The translations under genes were made by a program, and so were the position numbers. Under the pieces are notes generated by a model. It saw only the letters and a program-made list of their open reading frames with translations. It did not search any database and was not told where the DNA came from. From an uncultured Methanoregula sp. (lineage in GTDB: Archaea; Halobacteriota; Methanomicrobia; Methanomicrobiales; Methanospirillaceae), in assembly GCF_963667735.1 (NCBI RefSeq), contig NZ_OY763919.1, positions 2,791,539-2,855,538 of the forward strand: a DNA stretch of 64,000 nt, given 5' to 3'. Positions 26,132 through 35,904 of this stretch are shown piece after piece (within the stretch, counting starts at the first letter, position 1; each line of letters opens with the position of its first letter).

Positions 26132-26586
26132 CCGCCCGTTCTACCGCCCGTCTTGCCTGGAAAAGGAACGGTCACCGCAGAACCTTCAGCCCCGGGTAAA
26201 TCCGATTACACAATTTCAGTAATTAAACCCTTTTTGAGAACATAAAAAAGGATTTCTCTATATTACAAATTTTGTAACGATCTTTTCGGGGATAGCGGGG
26301 GGCCGGTCCGAGAACCGGGTATCAGGTTGTATCAGGATTCCCTGGTGCACTGCATCTCTGGCGGCGCTCCGGACTCGTATCAGAAAAACCGCTCTCCGGA
26401 TCCGTTGCTGAACATCCGGAATCCATCAGGGGATTTCAGATCATTGCGAGGCAATGACCGGGAGATCTTCTCGGAAGCCCGGATGAGAAACGGGCTGGAG
26501 AACACGCTCTTTAGAAAACCTGCAATAAGGTAGAAGGAGATTGGGACAGGGCCACGGGAGCTCCCCGCCAGAATATCCGGATTGTT
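26132..26586. other. Spacer between two kinase genes
   Basis: No gene seen. 'ctatattacaaattttgtaacg' at 26257-26279 holds a palindrome (TTACAAAttTTTGTAA, 26262-26277 approximately) and is probably part of the promoter of the 8-PAS kinase gene. Confidence 0.4.
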
Positions 26587-29211
26587 TTACCGGCTCCCGG
26601 CAAAACGATATACTCCTTCCGGGATCGTCATCTCGAATCTCACACCTTTCCCCGGCTCGCCCGTCTCGGTGATGGTGATCCCGGTGATCGACAGGATCTC
26701 ACGGGAAAGGAAGAGGCCAAGACCCGTGTGCTTGCCAAAACCTTTCGTGAATAACTGCTTTTTGTCATCAGCACTGATCCCGTTGCCATCATCTTCATAA
26801 ACGAGCTGCAGTACCCCGGAGCCCTCGTGTGCAGTAACGTGGATTGCGGTTAGCTTCTCACCGCCGTAACGCAGGGTATTTTCAATGAGATTGTAAAACA
26901 CTTTTTCAAGCAGGGGATCGGCAAACACCTCAAGATTCGGGCACCGGGTCTCAAGAGCGATATTGCGGATCGGGAGCGCCGTTCCCGCATCCCGGACCAC
27001 TGCATTCACATTCTGCCAGAGGGGGGTTTTCACACCCAGGTTCTCGTAATCCTTGGTGAAATCGATCTGCCGGGTAATGGAGTCTGCGATCTTCTGCTCT
27101 TTTCGGATAAACTCCCGGAGTTCAGCCGGTTTATCCAGCGATTCTTCACTAAGGCCGATATAGGCATTGAGCGCCAGCAGCTGGTTCCTGATATCATGCC
27201 GTGTGATGCTGGAGAGCAGGTTCAGTTTGCTGTTCACCTGCCGGAGTGCTTCTTCTGCAAGTTTGCGATCCTGGATATCATAACAGGACCCGATATAACC
27301 GATGAATATTCCACCGGCAGAATACAGGGGCTTACCGCTGTCGATAAGCCAGCGGTAGGTACCGTCATGGTACCGGAGCCGGTACTCCATCTCGAACGGT
27401 TGTCGTGCCTTGAAATGGTCGAGATAGATCTTCACGCACCGGTCCAGATCCTCCGGATGCACGCCCTCAGTCCATCCGTCTCCCAGCTCCTGCTCAAGGG
27501 TGCGACCGGTAAACGAAAGCCAGTCCTTGTTGAAGTAATCGCATTTGGCATTCACATCCGCCCGCCAGACCGGGTTCGGGAAATCGTCGAGGATTTTCAA
27601 GTAGAAGTCCCGGGCGTTCCTCAGATCTTCCTCGGCCCGTTTGCGTTCGGTAATATCCCGGGCTGCGGCATAGATCAGGTTTCCGGAAGGAAAGGAGCGC
27701 CATTCGATCCAGAGATACGTGCCATCGCTGCGCCGGTACCGGTTCTCAAAACCGATCACGGTCTGATGGTTTTTCAGTTGGGCAATTGCGTCAAGAGTAA
27801 TTTTTACATCATCGGGATGCACCAAATCTAAAAACCGGTGCTTCATCAGTTCATCCAGGGAGTACCCCAGCGTGGTTTCCCAGGCCCGGTTCAGTTTGCG
27901 GAAATTTCCCTCTGTGTCGGCAATACAGAGCAGATCGAGGGCAACTGCAAAGAACTGGTTGAGTTCCTCAGTTGTTTTTTGCAGGGCCAGCTCTGCCTGC
28001 TTGCGCTTGGAGATATCCTCAAAGACCGCGACAAAATAGCCCTTTTCGGGACTGAAGACCGAGACCTTCAGCCACATCTGCAGGGGTTTGAAATCGATCT
28101 CGAATGTTTCCGGTTTGGCGGTTACGGCCACGCGCCCGTACGTTTCGAAGAGATCAGGAGTGAGGGTGCGGATATCCGGTAGTACTTCGAGCACCCGTTT
28201 GCCGGTAACATTCTCAAGACCCGTCAGCTTCCCGAATGCCCGGTTGACTACAAGGTACTCCCAGTCAACAGGTTTTCCCCGTTCATCATAGATCATCCGG
28301 CAGTAGGCAAACCCCTCCAGCATATTCTCAAACAGGGTCCGGTATTTCTTCTCGCTGTCCTGTATGTGGCATTCTTCCAGCCGGAGTTCCCGCAGGATCA
28401 GGTCGTATGGCCGGTTCAGGCCGACAACCACGAACACCCGGTAGAAGAAGTAGACCGAAGCAAGCCGGAAGAGATGCCCGAGCAGGTTCATGAACCCGTA
28501 CACACTCGCGTACGAGGTGAAGGCCAGTTCCCCAAGGATGAGGAACACCTGGGCAGCGATGAGCAGTTTCCAGACCGCAGGATCGAAGTGATCGCGTTTC
28601 CAGTAAAGGATCGCGATCGTTGCAATCAGGATGAGCGAGATGATGTACTCGCTTGCGATCTTGAACGGGGTGAGTCCGCTGCCCTCAATAAAACATGCCG
28701 GGAAGTTCTGCCAGACAAAAATACTGGCAATGAGAATAGCACAGGCAGCCGTGCAGGCTGCAATGATTATGCCGGTATCATATTTCCGGTCCCGGGTGAT
28801 CGATCGGCCGATGAAAAGAGTTGCGACAAGGAATGTTATACTCTGGAAATACCGGGCTGCTATCCAGAGCTGGGTGGGGAGATCAGAACTGTTCCCATAA
28901 AACACTCCCATTCCCTTGTACGCCAGGGTATGGAGGAGATCGAGGCCCCCGATAAAGAGAAACGAGAGCCCGACAATCAGAAAAAAGGTATCATTGATAT
29001 TCCTGCGGGTATTCCAGACGATGATGAAGATGGAGAAGGCAACGGCGATACCCGCAAGTTCAACGATCCCGTGAAAGAGGATGTAGTTCTCAAGACTTAT
29101 GAGATACAAAACGATCAGGAATGCTATGGCTATTGCTGCGTGGAGCAGGTTGACCGGATGAAAGAGCCCCCGGACCGATCCGGGCTGTGCAGGCAACGGG
29201 ACGATTATCAT
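26587..29211 (-). CDS. MASE3-PAS sensor histidine kinase
   Basis: 874 residues. About eight membrane helices (22-262) form a MASE3-type sensor. Then come three PAS domains (about 285-405, 413-525, 535-650) and a kinase core with acceptor His672 in SSITRHDIRNQLLALNAYI, N box (FYNLIENTLRYGGEK), DDGNGI and HTGLGLFL. The stimulus is unknown. The gene stands between two others of the signalling cluster in the same direction, separated by a spacer with a dispersed repeat. GGAGGT sits only one base before ATG 29211, so a later start (for example TTG 29196) is possible. Confidence 0.9.
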   Translation of the reverse strand: MIIVPLPAQPGSVRGLFHPVNLLHAAIAIAFLIVLYLISLENYILFHGIVELAGIAVAFSIFIIVWNTRRNINDTFFLIVGLSFLFIGGLDLLHTLAYKGMGVFYGNSSDLPTQLWIAARYFQSITFLVATLFIGRSITRDRKYDTGIIIAACTAACAILIASIFVWQNFPACFIEGSGLTPFKIASEYIISLILIATIAILYWKRDHFDPAVWKLLIAAQVFLILGELAFTSYASVYGFMNLLGHLFRLASVYFFYRVFVVVGLNRPYDLILRELRLEECHIQDSEKKYRTLFENMLEGFAYCRMIYDERGKPVDWEYLVVNRAFGKLTGLENVTGKRVLEVLPDIRTLTPDLFETYGRVAVTAKPETFEIDFKPLQMWLKVSVFSPEKGYFVAVFEDISKRKQAELALQKTTEELNQFFAVALDLLCIADTEGNFRKLNRAWETTLGYSLDELMKHRFLDLVHPDDVKITLDAIAQLKNHQTVIGFENRYRRSDGTYLWIEWRSFPSGNLIYAAARDITERKRAEEDLRNARDFYLKILDDFPNPVWRADVNAKCDYFNKDWLSFTGRTLEQELGDGWTEGVHPEDLDRCVKIYLDHFKARQPFEMEYRLRYHDGTYRWLIDSGKPLYSAGGIFIGYIGSCYDIQDRKLAEEALRQVNSKLNLLSSITRHDIRNQLLALNAYIGLSEESLDKPAELREFIRKEQKIADSITRQIDFTKDYENLGVKTPLWQNVNAVVRDAGTALPIRNIALETRCPNLEVFADPLLEKVFYNLIENTLRYGGEKLTAIHVTAHEGSGVLQLVYEDDGNGISADDKKQLFTKGFGKHTGLGLFLSREILSITGITITETGEPGKGVRFEMTIPEGVYRFAGSR

Positions 29212-29585
29212 GACCTCCGCAGTACTTACTATCCTTTCAGGATGCCGGAGATAATAGCATTTACCGCCAGAGATCCATGCGGGACAAGAGGGCCCGGCCG
29301 GGAGGCATCAAAATACGCCATGTACGGGCTCCGTTTCCCTTTTCCGGATCCCGGGGTCTTCCGGAATTCCCCCCATTCGGCCCCGTTTCTGTTCGCGTGG
29401 AAAATATGCTAAAATTTCACGTATTTTGTCAAAATACGGCCGGAATGCACCCCATAGAAGGGCCTTTGGACGCATTCCGGCAGGGGTGTCGACAGCCATG
29501 GAGATTTCCCTGTCCGGGCCAAGAAAAGCCAACAGAACGCGGATAGGAGGGCCGGTTTTTCCGGGGGCGGTTGTAAAAATGCAAC
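29212..29585. other. Spacer filled by dispersed repeat copy B
   Basis: Contains the repeat at 29311-29564 and the promoter region of the MASE3 kinase (29212-29310). Nothing else is seen. Confidence 0.5.
29311..29564 (-). repeat. Dispersed repeat, copy B (pair of 422-675)
   Basis: Ungapped partner of copy A; the matching blocks are at 29386-29398, 29425-29440, 29476-29486 and 29549-29564. The minus-strand frame in this copy is open (29308-29745) and reads through GKTGPPIRVLLAFLGPD and RPYFDKIREILAYFPREQKR. The frame's upstream part lies over the receiver-PAS gene, so a separate protein is doubtful. The repeat abuts the stop of that gene (29586). Confidence 0.75.
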
Positions 29586-31610
29586 TCATCCGGACAGCCG
29601 GACAGCAGACCCGGGACCGGATGCTGAACCGGCAGCATCCCGGATGGAGCCGACAACCGATACAAGGAGTCCCCGGGCATCGTGGACCGGGGATGCCGTC
29701 AGGGTGTGCACCTGCCATGAGCCGTTCCCATGGCGTATCCGGCATTCGAACCGGCTCCGCGTTCTTCCCGAAAGGAATTCCCGGTGAAAGAATTCCCGCC
29801 GGGAGTCCCGATCGTCGGGATGGACCAGGGTCTCGAACGACTGCCCGAAGAGTTCACCGGGAGAATAGCCCAGACATTCCGTGATCCGGGGAGAGACGTA
29901 CGTGAAAATACCACCGGGAGTGACCGAGAAGATGACGTCATCGGCATTCTCCACAAACGAGCGGAACCTCTCCTCGCTCTCGCGGAGCCCGTCCTCCATC
30001 TTCTTCCGTGCAGAGATATCGAGAACGATCCCCCGGAACCCGGCAAGGATTTTGTTCCGGTACACCGGGGACGAATAGATGAGAACCGGGAACCGGCTGC
30101 CGTCTTTTTTCAGGCCGGTATATTCCTTTGGCTCAAACGGAGTGCCGGCAATGAGTTTCTCCATACTGTCCCGCACATCTGCGTGCTGGGCGGGATCGAT
30201 GAAGGAGAGGACACTAGATCCATCCGCAAGATCGCGCTCGGACAGACCGAATACCGCAAGTGCATGCCGGTTTGCATACGTGATTCTGAGATTCAGATCC
30301 GTTTCGAACACGATCTGGGGAAGGGAATCCGTGAGATCCCGGTACTTTGCCTCGCTCTCCTGGAGCGCAATCTGCGCCCGCTTGGCATCGGTGATGTCCT
30401 CATAGGTGCCAAGGACCCCGATGGTCGCCCCGTCCCGGCTTTTGAGGGGCACCTTGCTGGTGCGGAGCCATGCAGTGCTGCCATCCGGGCGTATCTGGGG
30501 CTCCTCGAAATTGATCTTCGGCTTGCCCGTCTCCATCACCATGCGGTCGTCGTTTCGGAAGTGCTCTGCAATCGCGGCAGAGGAATGATCGTAATCGGTC
30601 TTGCCTATCATCTCCGCGGGATCTCCGTATCCCACGTCATTTGCCAGCGGTCTGTTGCAGCCCTGGAAGACCAGGTTTACATCCTTCCAGAAGACCCGCT
30701 GGGGAATGGTATCGAGGACGGTCTGGAGCATCTGCCTTGAATCGAACAGCGCATCTTCCGCATTCTTCCGCTCAGTAATATCCCTCAGCGTCCCGGTGAA
30801 GATCGGCCGGGCCTGGGGGTCGTGGGTATAGAGGGTCTTATCCTCAAACCACCGGTAGGTACCGTCTTTCCGGCGCACCCGGAACTGCTGGGACGGGATC
30901 CGGGCTTCGGGGTTCTGGTTCGTCTGGACGCTCCGGACAAGGGTTCCAACATCGTCAGAGTGGATGAACTCGGTAAAATTTTTTCCGATCATCTCGTCGG
31001 GCCGGTAGCCGATCTCGTCGGCCGTCTGCGGGCTCATATACTCTATCGTACCGTTGGGATCGAAAGAGTACACGATATCCCGGTTGACCTCGACAAGCGT
31101 CCGGTACTTTATCTCACTCTCCCGGATCTGCTGCTCGCTCCTGACCAGTTCATCGTACTGCTCGCGCAGCTCTTCTTCCGATGCTGCAATCTGTTCATAT
31201 GCGGTCCTGAGCTGATCCTGTGCCCGCCGGTTGGCAATGGACTGCCGGAGCTTGTGAGCAAGCTCGGCGAACTGGGCTATGGGCTCCCCGCCTTTCTGGA
31301 GATAGAAGTCGGCCCCGTTGTTGATCGCATCGATCACCACGTCCTCGCGGCCCCGACCGGTAAAAAGGATGAAAGGCAGGTTGCCGTGCTCTTTCCGGAC
31401 GGTCTTCAAAAAAGAGATCCCGTCCATGCCCGGCATCTGGTAATCGGATACAATAGCTTCGCAGACAGGTATTTTGGAGGAGGCAAGAGCCTCTTTTGCC
31501 GAGATCGAAGTCTCAACATGGAACTCCCCGGACTGCTCCAGGAACATCTTGGTCAGTTCAAGGAGACCGGGTTCGTCGTCGACATAGAGAACTCGAATCT
31601 CTTCCGCCAT
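29586..31610 (-). CDS. Receiver with four PAS domains, no kinase domain
   Basis: 674 residues. Receiver (1-120; Asp56 in AIVSDYQMPGMDG, LFTGRGRE, YLQKGGE), a coiled coil (about 130-165, EQIAASEEELREQYDELV), then PAS units ending DITERKNAE, DITDAKRAQ and DISARKKME. The fourth PAS ends with SIRDAAGSASGPGS instead of the usual DITERK and the protein stops 17 residues later. Homologous layouts usually continue into a histidine kinase. The gene end touches the dispersed repeat, so a 3' truncation is likely. It may act as a signal-binding partner for another kinase. Confidence 0.88.
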   Translation of the reverse strand: MAEEIRVLYVDDEPGLLELTKMFLEQSGEFHVETSISAKEALASSKIPVCEAIVSDYQMPGMDGISFLKTVRKEHGNLPFILFTGRGREDVVIDAINNGADFYLQKGGEPIAQFAELAHKLRQSIANRRAQDQLRTAYEQIAASEEELREQYDELVRSEQQIRESEIKYRTLVEVNRDIVYSFDPNGTIEYMSPQTADEIGYRPDEMIGKNFTEFIHSDDVGTLVRSVQTNQNPEARIPSQQFRVRRKDGTYRWFEDKTLYTHDPQARPIFTGTLRDITERKNAEDALFDSRQMLQTVLDTIPQRVFWKDVNLVFQGCNRPLANDVGYGDPAEMIGKTDYDHSSAAIAEHFRNDDRMVMETGKPKINFEEPQIRPDGSTAWLRTSKVPLKSRDGATIGVLGTYEDITDAKRAQIALQESEAKYRDLTDSLPQIVFETDLNLRITYANRHALAVFGLSERDLADGSSVLSFIDPAQHADVRDSMEKLIAGTPFEPKEYTGLKKDGSRFPVLIYSSPVYRNKILAGFRGIVLDISARKKMEDGLRESEERFRSFVENADDVIFSVTPGGIFTYVSPRITECLGYSPGELFGQSFETLVHPDDRDSRREFFHREFLSGRTRSRFECRIRHGNGSWQVHTLTASPVHDARGLLVSVVGSIRDAAGSASGPGSAVRLSG

Positions 31611-32210
31611 GAGATATTCATATTTGCCTTTTCGTATATCTCTTTCTGTTGATCCGACCGGATGAACCGCTGGCAGAAGACAAAGATTGATGTATTTGCC
31701 ACGTTATTTAACATAGACAAGATTCCGGATACCCATCCATCATCCGGAAAACACCTGTGCAGAAGGAATGCGCAGGTAGCGGACGATGTCGCTGCCACAG
31801 GGACAAGCGGCATCGGGTGTGACGCGATGCCCGTTCTCGCGGTCCTGATGATCCACGATCTCGTGGTGATGGCCCGTACAGGGGCCTTTACCCGGAACGG
31901 GTAAGTATCCCGCGGGGTTCTGTAAGGAATAACACATACCATCGCAAACGGGTTCCCGGAAACGGGAGTGACCTCCGCAATGTCAGGAAGTATCGGCGGG
32001 ATGGATCCGGCCCGGGAAACACCCGGGCAACCGGTCCGGGCCCGGCCAGCACGGATACCGGTGCAGGGCCGGTCTTTCGGGAGAATCCGGAAAGAACAGC
32101 CGGCATTTCGTAACAGGCAGATCCGGCCCGTGCTGCACAACACCACAAAGCCGGGAAATAAATCCAAAAAAAAGTTTACCACATCAGGAAAATAAGGAGA
32201 AACAATACAC
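31611..32210. other. Divergent spacer before RNase J
   Basis: No gene that I can support. A plus-strand frame at 31662-31904 and a long minus frame crossing into rnj have no ribosome site or family match. The region near 31990-32050 is GC-rich with C/G runs. The last 50 bases are A-rich, with AAGGAGAAAC before the RNase J start. The divergent promoters must lie here. Confidence 0.4.
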
Positions 32211-33548
32211 ATGGAGATAGAAATAATCGCCGTTGGCGGGTACGATGAAGTCGGGCGGAACATGACTGCCGTCCGTTGCGGGAAGGAGATTGTCATCTTT
32301 GACATGGGACTCCGACTCGACCAGCTGATGATCCACGAGGATGCTGAAGTCGACGAGATGCATTCCCTCGATCTGATCAAGATCAAGGCAATTCCGGACG
32401 ACACCGTATTGCAGAAAGTCGAAGGCACGGTCAAGGCTATCGTCTGCTCGCACGGGCACCTCGACCATATCGGGGCTATCCCGAAACTCGCCCACCGGTA
32501 CCGGGCGCCGATCATCTCGACACCCTATGCAACCGAACTGATCCGGCAGCAGATCTCAGGAGAGAAGAAGTTCGGGGTGGGCAACAAGCTCTTTGCCCTC
32601 AGTGCAGGTCAGCGGTACACGCTCTCGCCGAATCTTGTTCTCGAATTTGTCCGCACCCAGCACTCGATCATCGACACCGTAACGCCGGTGCTTCATACCC
32701 CCCACGGTGCAATCGTCTATGCCTGCGACTTCAAGTTCGACCGGACACCGGTCATCGGCCAGCCGCCGGACTTTGCCCGTTTCCGGCAGCTTGGAAAGGA
32801 AGGCGTGCTCGCCCTTATCGTGGAGAGCACGTACATCCACCGCCCGGGCCGGTGCCCCAGCGAGCGGATTGCCCGGGATCTCGTGCGGGACGTTATCACC
32901 AGTTACGAGGACGACAAAAATGCAATCCTCGTCTCCACCTTCTCATCCCATATCTCCCGGGTCAAGACCATTGCGGAATGCGCCCATGAGATCGGCAGGA
33001 AACCGATCTTCCTCGGGCGGTCCATGGAGAAATATGCCGTTACCGCGGAACAGATGAAATATGTCTCGTTCCCGTCAACATCGAGCGTCTTTGGAAACCG
33101 GAGGACCGTGGACCGGATGATGCGCCGGATGATGAAGGAAGGAAAAGACAAGTTCATCCCCATCGTCACCGGCCACCAGGGAGAACCGGGATCGATCCTC
33201 ACAAGGATAGCATTCGGCGATACACCGTACCAGCTGAACAAAGGCGACAAGGTGCTCTTCTCGGCAAACATCATCCCGAACCCGATGAACGTCGGGCAAC
33301 GGTACGTCATAACCCAGCACCTCAAGAAAGCCGGTGCCCGGGTATTTGAGGATCTGCACGTGAGCGGCCATGCCTACCGGGAAGATCATTACGAGTTCCT
33401 CCAGATGCTCCAGCCCCAGCATATCATCCCCGCCCATGCAGACATAACGATGACCGCTGGATACGCAGAATTTGCAGGCGATCTCGGCTACACGGCAAAC
33501 CAGAATGTCCACCCTATGAGAAACGGCGAACGGCTCAGGCTTCTCTGA
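32211..33548 (+). CDS. rnj: Archaeal ribonuclease J (beta-CASP)
   Basis: 445 residues: metallo-beta-lactamase motif SHGHLDH (His81, His83, Asp85, His86), beta-CASP motifs around STFSSHISR and GRSMEKYA, and the C-terminal SGHAYREDHYEFL and PAHADI. Archaeal RNase J is a 5'-3' exoribonuclease in RNA decay and maturation. The length fits archaeal forms, which lack the bacterial C-terminal domain. The gene is alone, with two hairpins downstream. A ribosome site GGAG is rather far (12 bases). Confidence 0.93.
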   Translation: MEIEIIAVGGYDEVGRNMTAVRCGKEIVIFDMGLRLDQLMIHEDAEVDEMHSLDLIKIKAIPDDTVLQKVEGTVKAIVCSHGHLDHIGAIPKLAHRYRAPIISTPYATELIRQQISGEKKFGVGNKLFALSAGQRYTLSPNLVLEFVRTQHSIIDTVTPVLHTPHGAIVYACDFKFDRTPVIGQPPDFARFRQLGKEGVLALIVESTYIHRPGRCPSERIARDLVRDVITSYEDDKNAILVSTFSSHISRVKTIAECAHEIGRKPIFLGRSMEKYAVTAEQMKYVSFPSTSSVFGNRRTVDRMMRRMMKEGKDKFIPIVTGHQGEPGSILTRIAFGDTPYQLNKGDKVLFSANIIPNPMNVGQRYVITQHLKKAGARVFEDLHVSGHAYREDHYEFLQMLQPQHIIPAHADITMTAGYAEFAGDLGYTANQNVHPMRNGERLRLL

Positions 33549-33625
33549 AGTCAAAGAGAAGATTCTTTACTCTTTTTTCAAGTCAAATAAAACACCTGTT
33601 CTGGAGAGAACGTTTGTTCACGCAA

Positions 33626-33640
33626 CAGGTTTTTTACCTG
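33626..33640 (+). terminator. Hairpin after RNase J
   Basis: CAGGT, five T, ACCTG forms a perfect stem-loop 78 bases after the stop codon. A second one, GACAGA/TCTGTC at 33663-33679, follows. Either may end the transcript or block decay from the 3' side. Confidence 0.45.
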
Positions 33641-33690
33641 CGCCACCGGGACATAAAACCGTGACAGATTTTTTCTGTCGGTTACTGATC

Positions 33691-33723
33691 CCCCGCGGGG
33701 GCGCCCCTTCGGGGGCGGCGGGG
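33691..33723. repeat. GC-rich double palindrome
   Basis: CCCCGCGGGG (33691-33700) is a perfect palindrome and overlaps a stem GCCCC/GGGGC with a TTC-containing loop (33703-33716). The composition differs sharply from both sides, as in REP-like or MITE-end elements. Confidence 0.5.
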
Positions 33724-34128
33724 TTCATCGCAATGAGATGAGAGAGTTCGAACAATTCTTAAAACACGGTGCAAAAGGTAATTTTTCGTTGAAATCCCCA
33801 TTTACTCTGATGGGGGCTGATACCCCCATACCCCAAATTAAGAGAGATGCCGCCGACCCGAAGGGCGCACCGCGGCGGTTTCAATGAGCAGATCAAGTGG
33901 AATGCACATTTCCCAAACGGATAATACGTCGTCGTACCCATTACGATGACGATGGAATACCGTAATCCTGACTCCGGAATATCGCAATACGCCCCGTCCC
34001 CCAACGGTGACAGGTGGCGTAAGAGGGGGGATTATGTCATCCGAATAATTGTTTTCTCCAGAATCGGTTTTTCATGAAAATGTGTTCCGGAAAAACCTGC
34101 AAAAAGGAGGAATCAGAAAGGGATGGAG

Positions 34129-34167
34129 CCACGGGCGCTCGCCGCCTCGTCGGGGCTCGCCCCGTGG
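34129..34167. repeat. Long GC-rich inverted repeat
   Basis: CCACGGG (34129-34135) pairs with CCCGTGG (34161-34167); the interior can fold further through GCTCGCC/GGGCTCGC-type matches. Part of the palindrome cluster after RNase J. Confidence 0.5.
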
Positions 34168-34232
34168 AGCACGACCTTAACAAAAATCCATATGATCTTC
34201 TCAAGGGTTATAACGCTACTCCCCTTGCATTG

Positions 34233-34250
34233 TCTCCCCCATGGGGGAGA
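34233..34250. repeat. 18-bp perfect palindrome
   Basis: TCTCCCCCATGGGGGAGA is fully self-complementary. It could be a protein-binding site or an end of a degraded element. No adjacent gene starts within 100 bp. Confidence 0.55.
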
Positions 34251-34352
34251 GATAGTCACACTCACTCAAATTAAAAATAAGGAAATTAGGAAAAAATAGA
34301 TTTTTTGGATTTGTAGATAGTGGGGCTCATAATTTCAACAGACAGTTTTTTG

Positions 34353-35153
34353 TTATGCGGCCGATTCCTGCAGTTTCTCCATCTCGGCATCCTGCTCATC
34401 GAAATATTTCTCAAGATAGACCAGCGTCTCCAGATCGACATCGGCAAAGGTGTGGTCCCCGAATTCGAACGGATTGTCCATATCCCGGATCAGGAGCAGG
34501 AGACCGATGAGCATGCTTGAGATCACCGCAAAGATGATCGTTCCTTCGAACAGGGGATCCATCTTCACGAATAGCAGGATGAGGATCACACTGCCGGTTG
34601 CTATCTCTGCCAAGGCATAGGCCGCCGGTATGAAATCGGTCCTGATGATGACATCCACCCGGTTTGCCATCTTGTCGATTCCGCCCACTTCATTGCGCAG
34701 TTTTGCAATCAGCGGGGGAGCGACATTCAGGTAGGCAAGCGTCCGGATATCATTGTTGATCTTGTTCATTTCATGGTTGATATCGTGGAGATTGAAATTG
34801 TTCTTTGCAAAGCAGGTGTTGAGCGCACGGAGCAGGTCCCGGACATGCCCTCGCAGCACGCGGGCCGGCGCCTCGTCCGCAAGCGGGAGGACGCGGCTGT
34901 CATTGTAGAGCGCCTTGAGGGCTGCGGCAAGATCCCCTCCAATCTTCTCGCTTTCCTTGAAGTCGGTGAAGGTGCCGGTGAAGATGATAGCAATCGTGAA
35001 GATGGCGCCGGTGATGAATGCACCCACAACCGGGTTGATCGGGATGGTATCATACCCCAGGATATCGATTACTGTCCTTGGCACGAGAAGAACCAGCATT
35101 ATGACAACGGCCTTGAACATAATGCCCCATTTCTTTCTGAACTCCAGATCCAT
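34353..35153 (-). CDS. Four-helix membrane protein (bestrophin-like, DUF4239 type)
   Basis: 266 residues from ATG 35153. Two membrane helices near the N-terminus (about 14-34 and 42-66), a cytoplasmic helical domain (70-180, with DLLRALNTCFAKNNFNLHDINHEM), two more helices (about 185-235) and a C-terminal acidic tail. The layout resembles bestrophin-like DUF4239 proteins, putative anion channels, but I am not certain. Upstream residues in the longer frame have no membrane or family signal, so the ATG 35153 start is preferred, though no ribosome site is seen. It is next to the potassium genes but on the other strand. Confidence 0.6.
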   Translation of the reverse strand: MDLEFRKKWGIMFKAVVIMLVLLVPRTVIDILGYDTIPINPVVGAFITGAIFTIAIIFTGTFTDFKESEKIGGDLAAALKALYNDSRVLPLADEAPARVLRGHVRDLLRALNTCFAKNNFNLHDINHEMNKINNDIRTLAYLNVAPPLIAKLRNEVGGIDKMANRVDVIIRTDFIPAAYALAEIATGSVILILLFVKMDPLFEGTIIFAVISSMLIGLLLLIRDMDNPFEFGDHTFADVDLETLVYLEKYFDEQDAEMEKLQESAA

Positions 35154-35370
35154 AAGAAGAATATATGCATTCCAATAATTTAGGGAGAGGGGTTTGAGAA
35201 AGGGTTTAGGGGATCCGCATTGAAGGGAACGCACATGCTCAGGAGCCAGCTGACCGCCCAACGTCACATTCCTTTTTTTTATTATCCCGGTAATGATCCT
35301 CTTCCCAGGAGGCTGCATACACCGGGAGAACCAAAAGATTAAACATATCAGAATTATCCTCTCTTTCTGT

Positions 35371-35739
35371 ATGCGAGCCGGGATCCCGGTCATCCTGATC
35401 CTTACCGCAACGCTGCTTACGGCAGGCTGTTTCTATTTACCCGGTATGCACGTACTTAAGGATTCGCCGGACCCGGTGGCCGGGCACTGGGTGAGCGGTG
35501 AACCCCCCGCAACGGACCTGCACATCCTCCTCTTTGAAAACCGGACCTACATAACCCACGATTTTTACCTGGGCCAGAACGAGATGATCACGTATGGCAC
35601 CTGGTCGCGGGGGGATCAGGAACAGATTATTCTGCAACCTGCTGCCGGCAATATCACCAGCTGGGTGTATGATCCTACTATCGATACAATCTCCCCCACC
35701 GGCCTGCCCCAGAGAAAATATTACCGGTTTAAAGGCTGA
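35371..35739 (+). CDS. Small predicted lipoprotein
   Basis: 122 residues with a signal peptide and lipobox (LLTAGC, Cys20 approximately). The mature part is a small beta domain (HWVSGEPPATDLHILLFENR, TYGTWSRGDQEQIIL, YYRFKG), similar to domains seen in surface lipoproteins of this order. The family is not named with certainty. It is followed after 256 bp by the Kdp operon. Confidence 0.65.
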   Translation: MRAGIPVILILTATLLTAGCFYLPGMHVLKDSPDPVAGHWVSGEPPATDLHILLFENRTYITHDFYLGQNEMITYGTWSRGDQEQIILQPAAGNITSWVYDPTIDTISPTGLPQRKYYRFKG

Positions 35740-35904
35740 TGATTCTCTGCCAGCGACAAAAGAACCCTGAACCTGAATACCGGATAGTACCGCGCGTTCA
35801 ATAATTTTATCAATAACAGAGATGGAAGGACGTTTCCATCAGTACTATCCTGTCCATCGTATTTTTCCTTCTCTCACGGGTTCACAAGCACCGCTTCAAT
35901 GGAG

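Larger units (their letters stand above)
33549..34352. other. 800-bp gene-free region with a cluster of palindromes
   Basis: No credible gene. It holds at least five inverted repeats: 33626-33640, 33663-33679, the GC-rich 33691-33723, TGGGGG/CCCCCA at about 33812-33829, the long stem 34129-34167, and the 18-bp perfect palindrome 34233-34250. The GC-rich hairpins differ in sequence from each other. Confidence 0.6.

Noticed and set aside
29308..29745. Minus-strand 145-codon frame through repeat copy B as an independent gene
   Set aside because: Its front part lies on top of the receiver-PAS gene, and the matching frame in copy A is broken by stops. Kept only as evidence that the repeat was once coding.
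31553..32515. Minus-strand frame of 320 codons across the 5' end of rnj and the start of the receiver-PAS gene
   Set aside because: It overlaps two well-supported genes, has no ribosome site and no recognised domain.
33759..34004. Minus-strand 81-codon frame in the palindrome region
   Set aside because: The frame spans hairpins and has no start signal or domain; likely chance.
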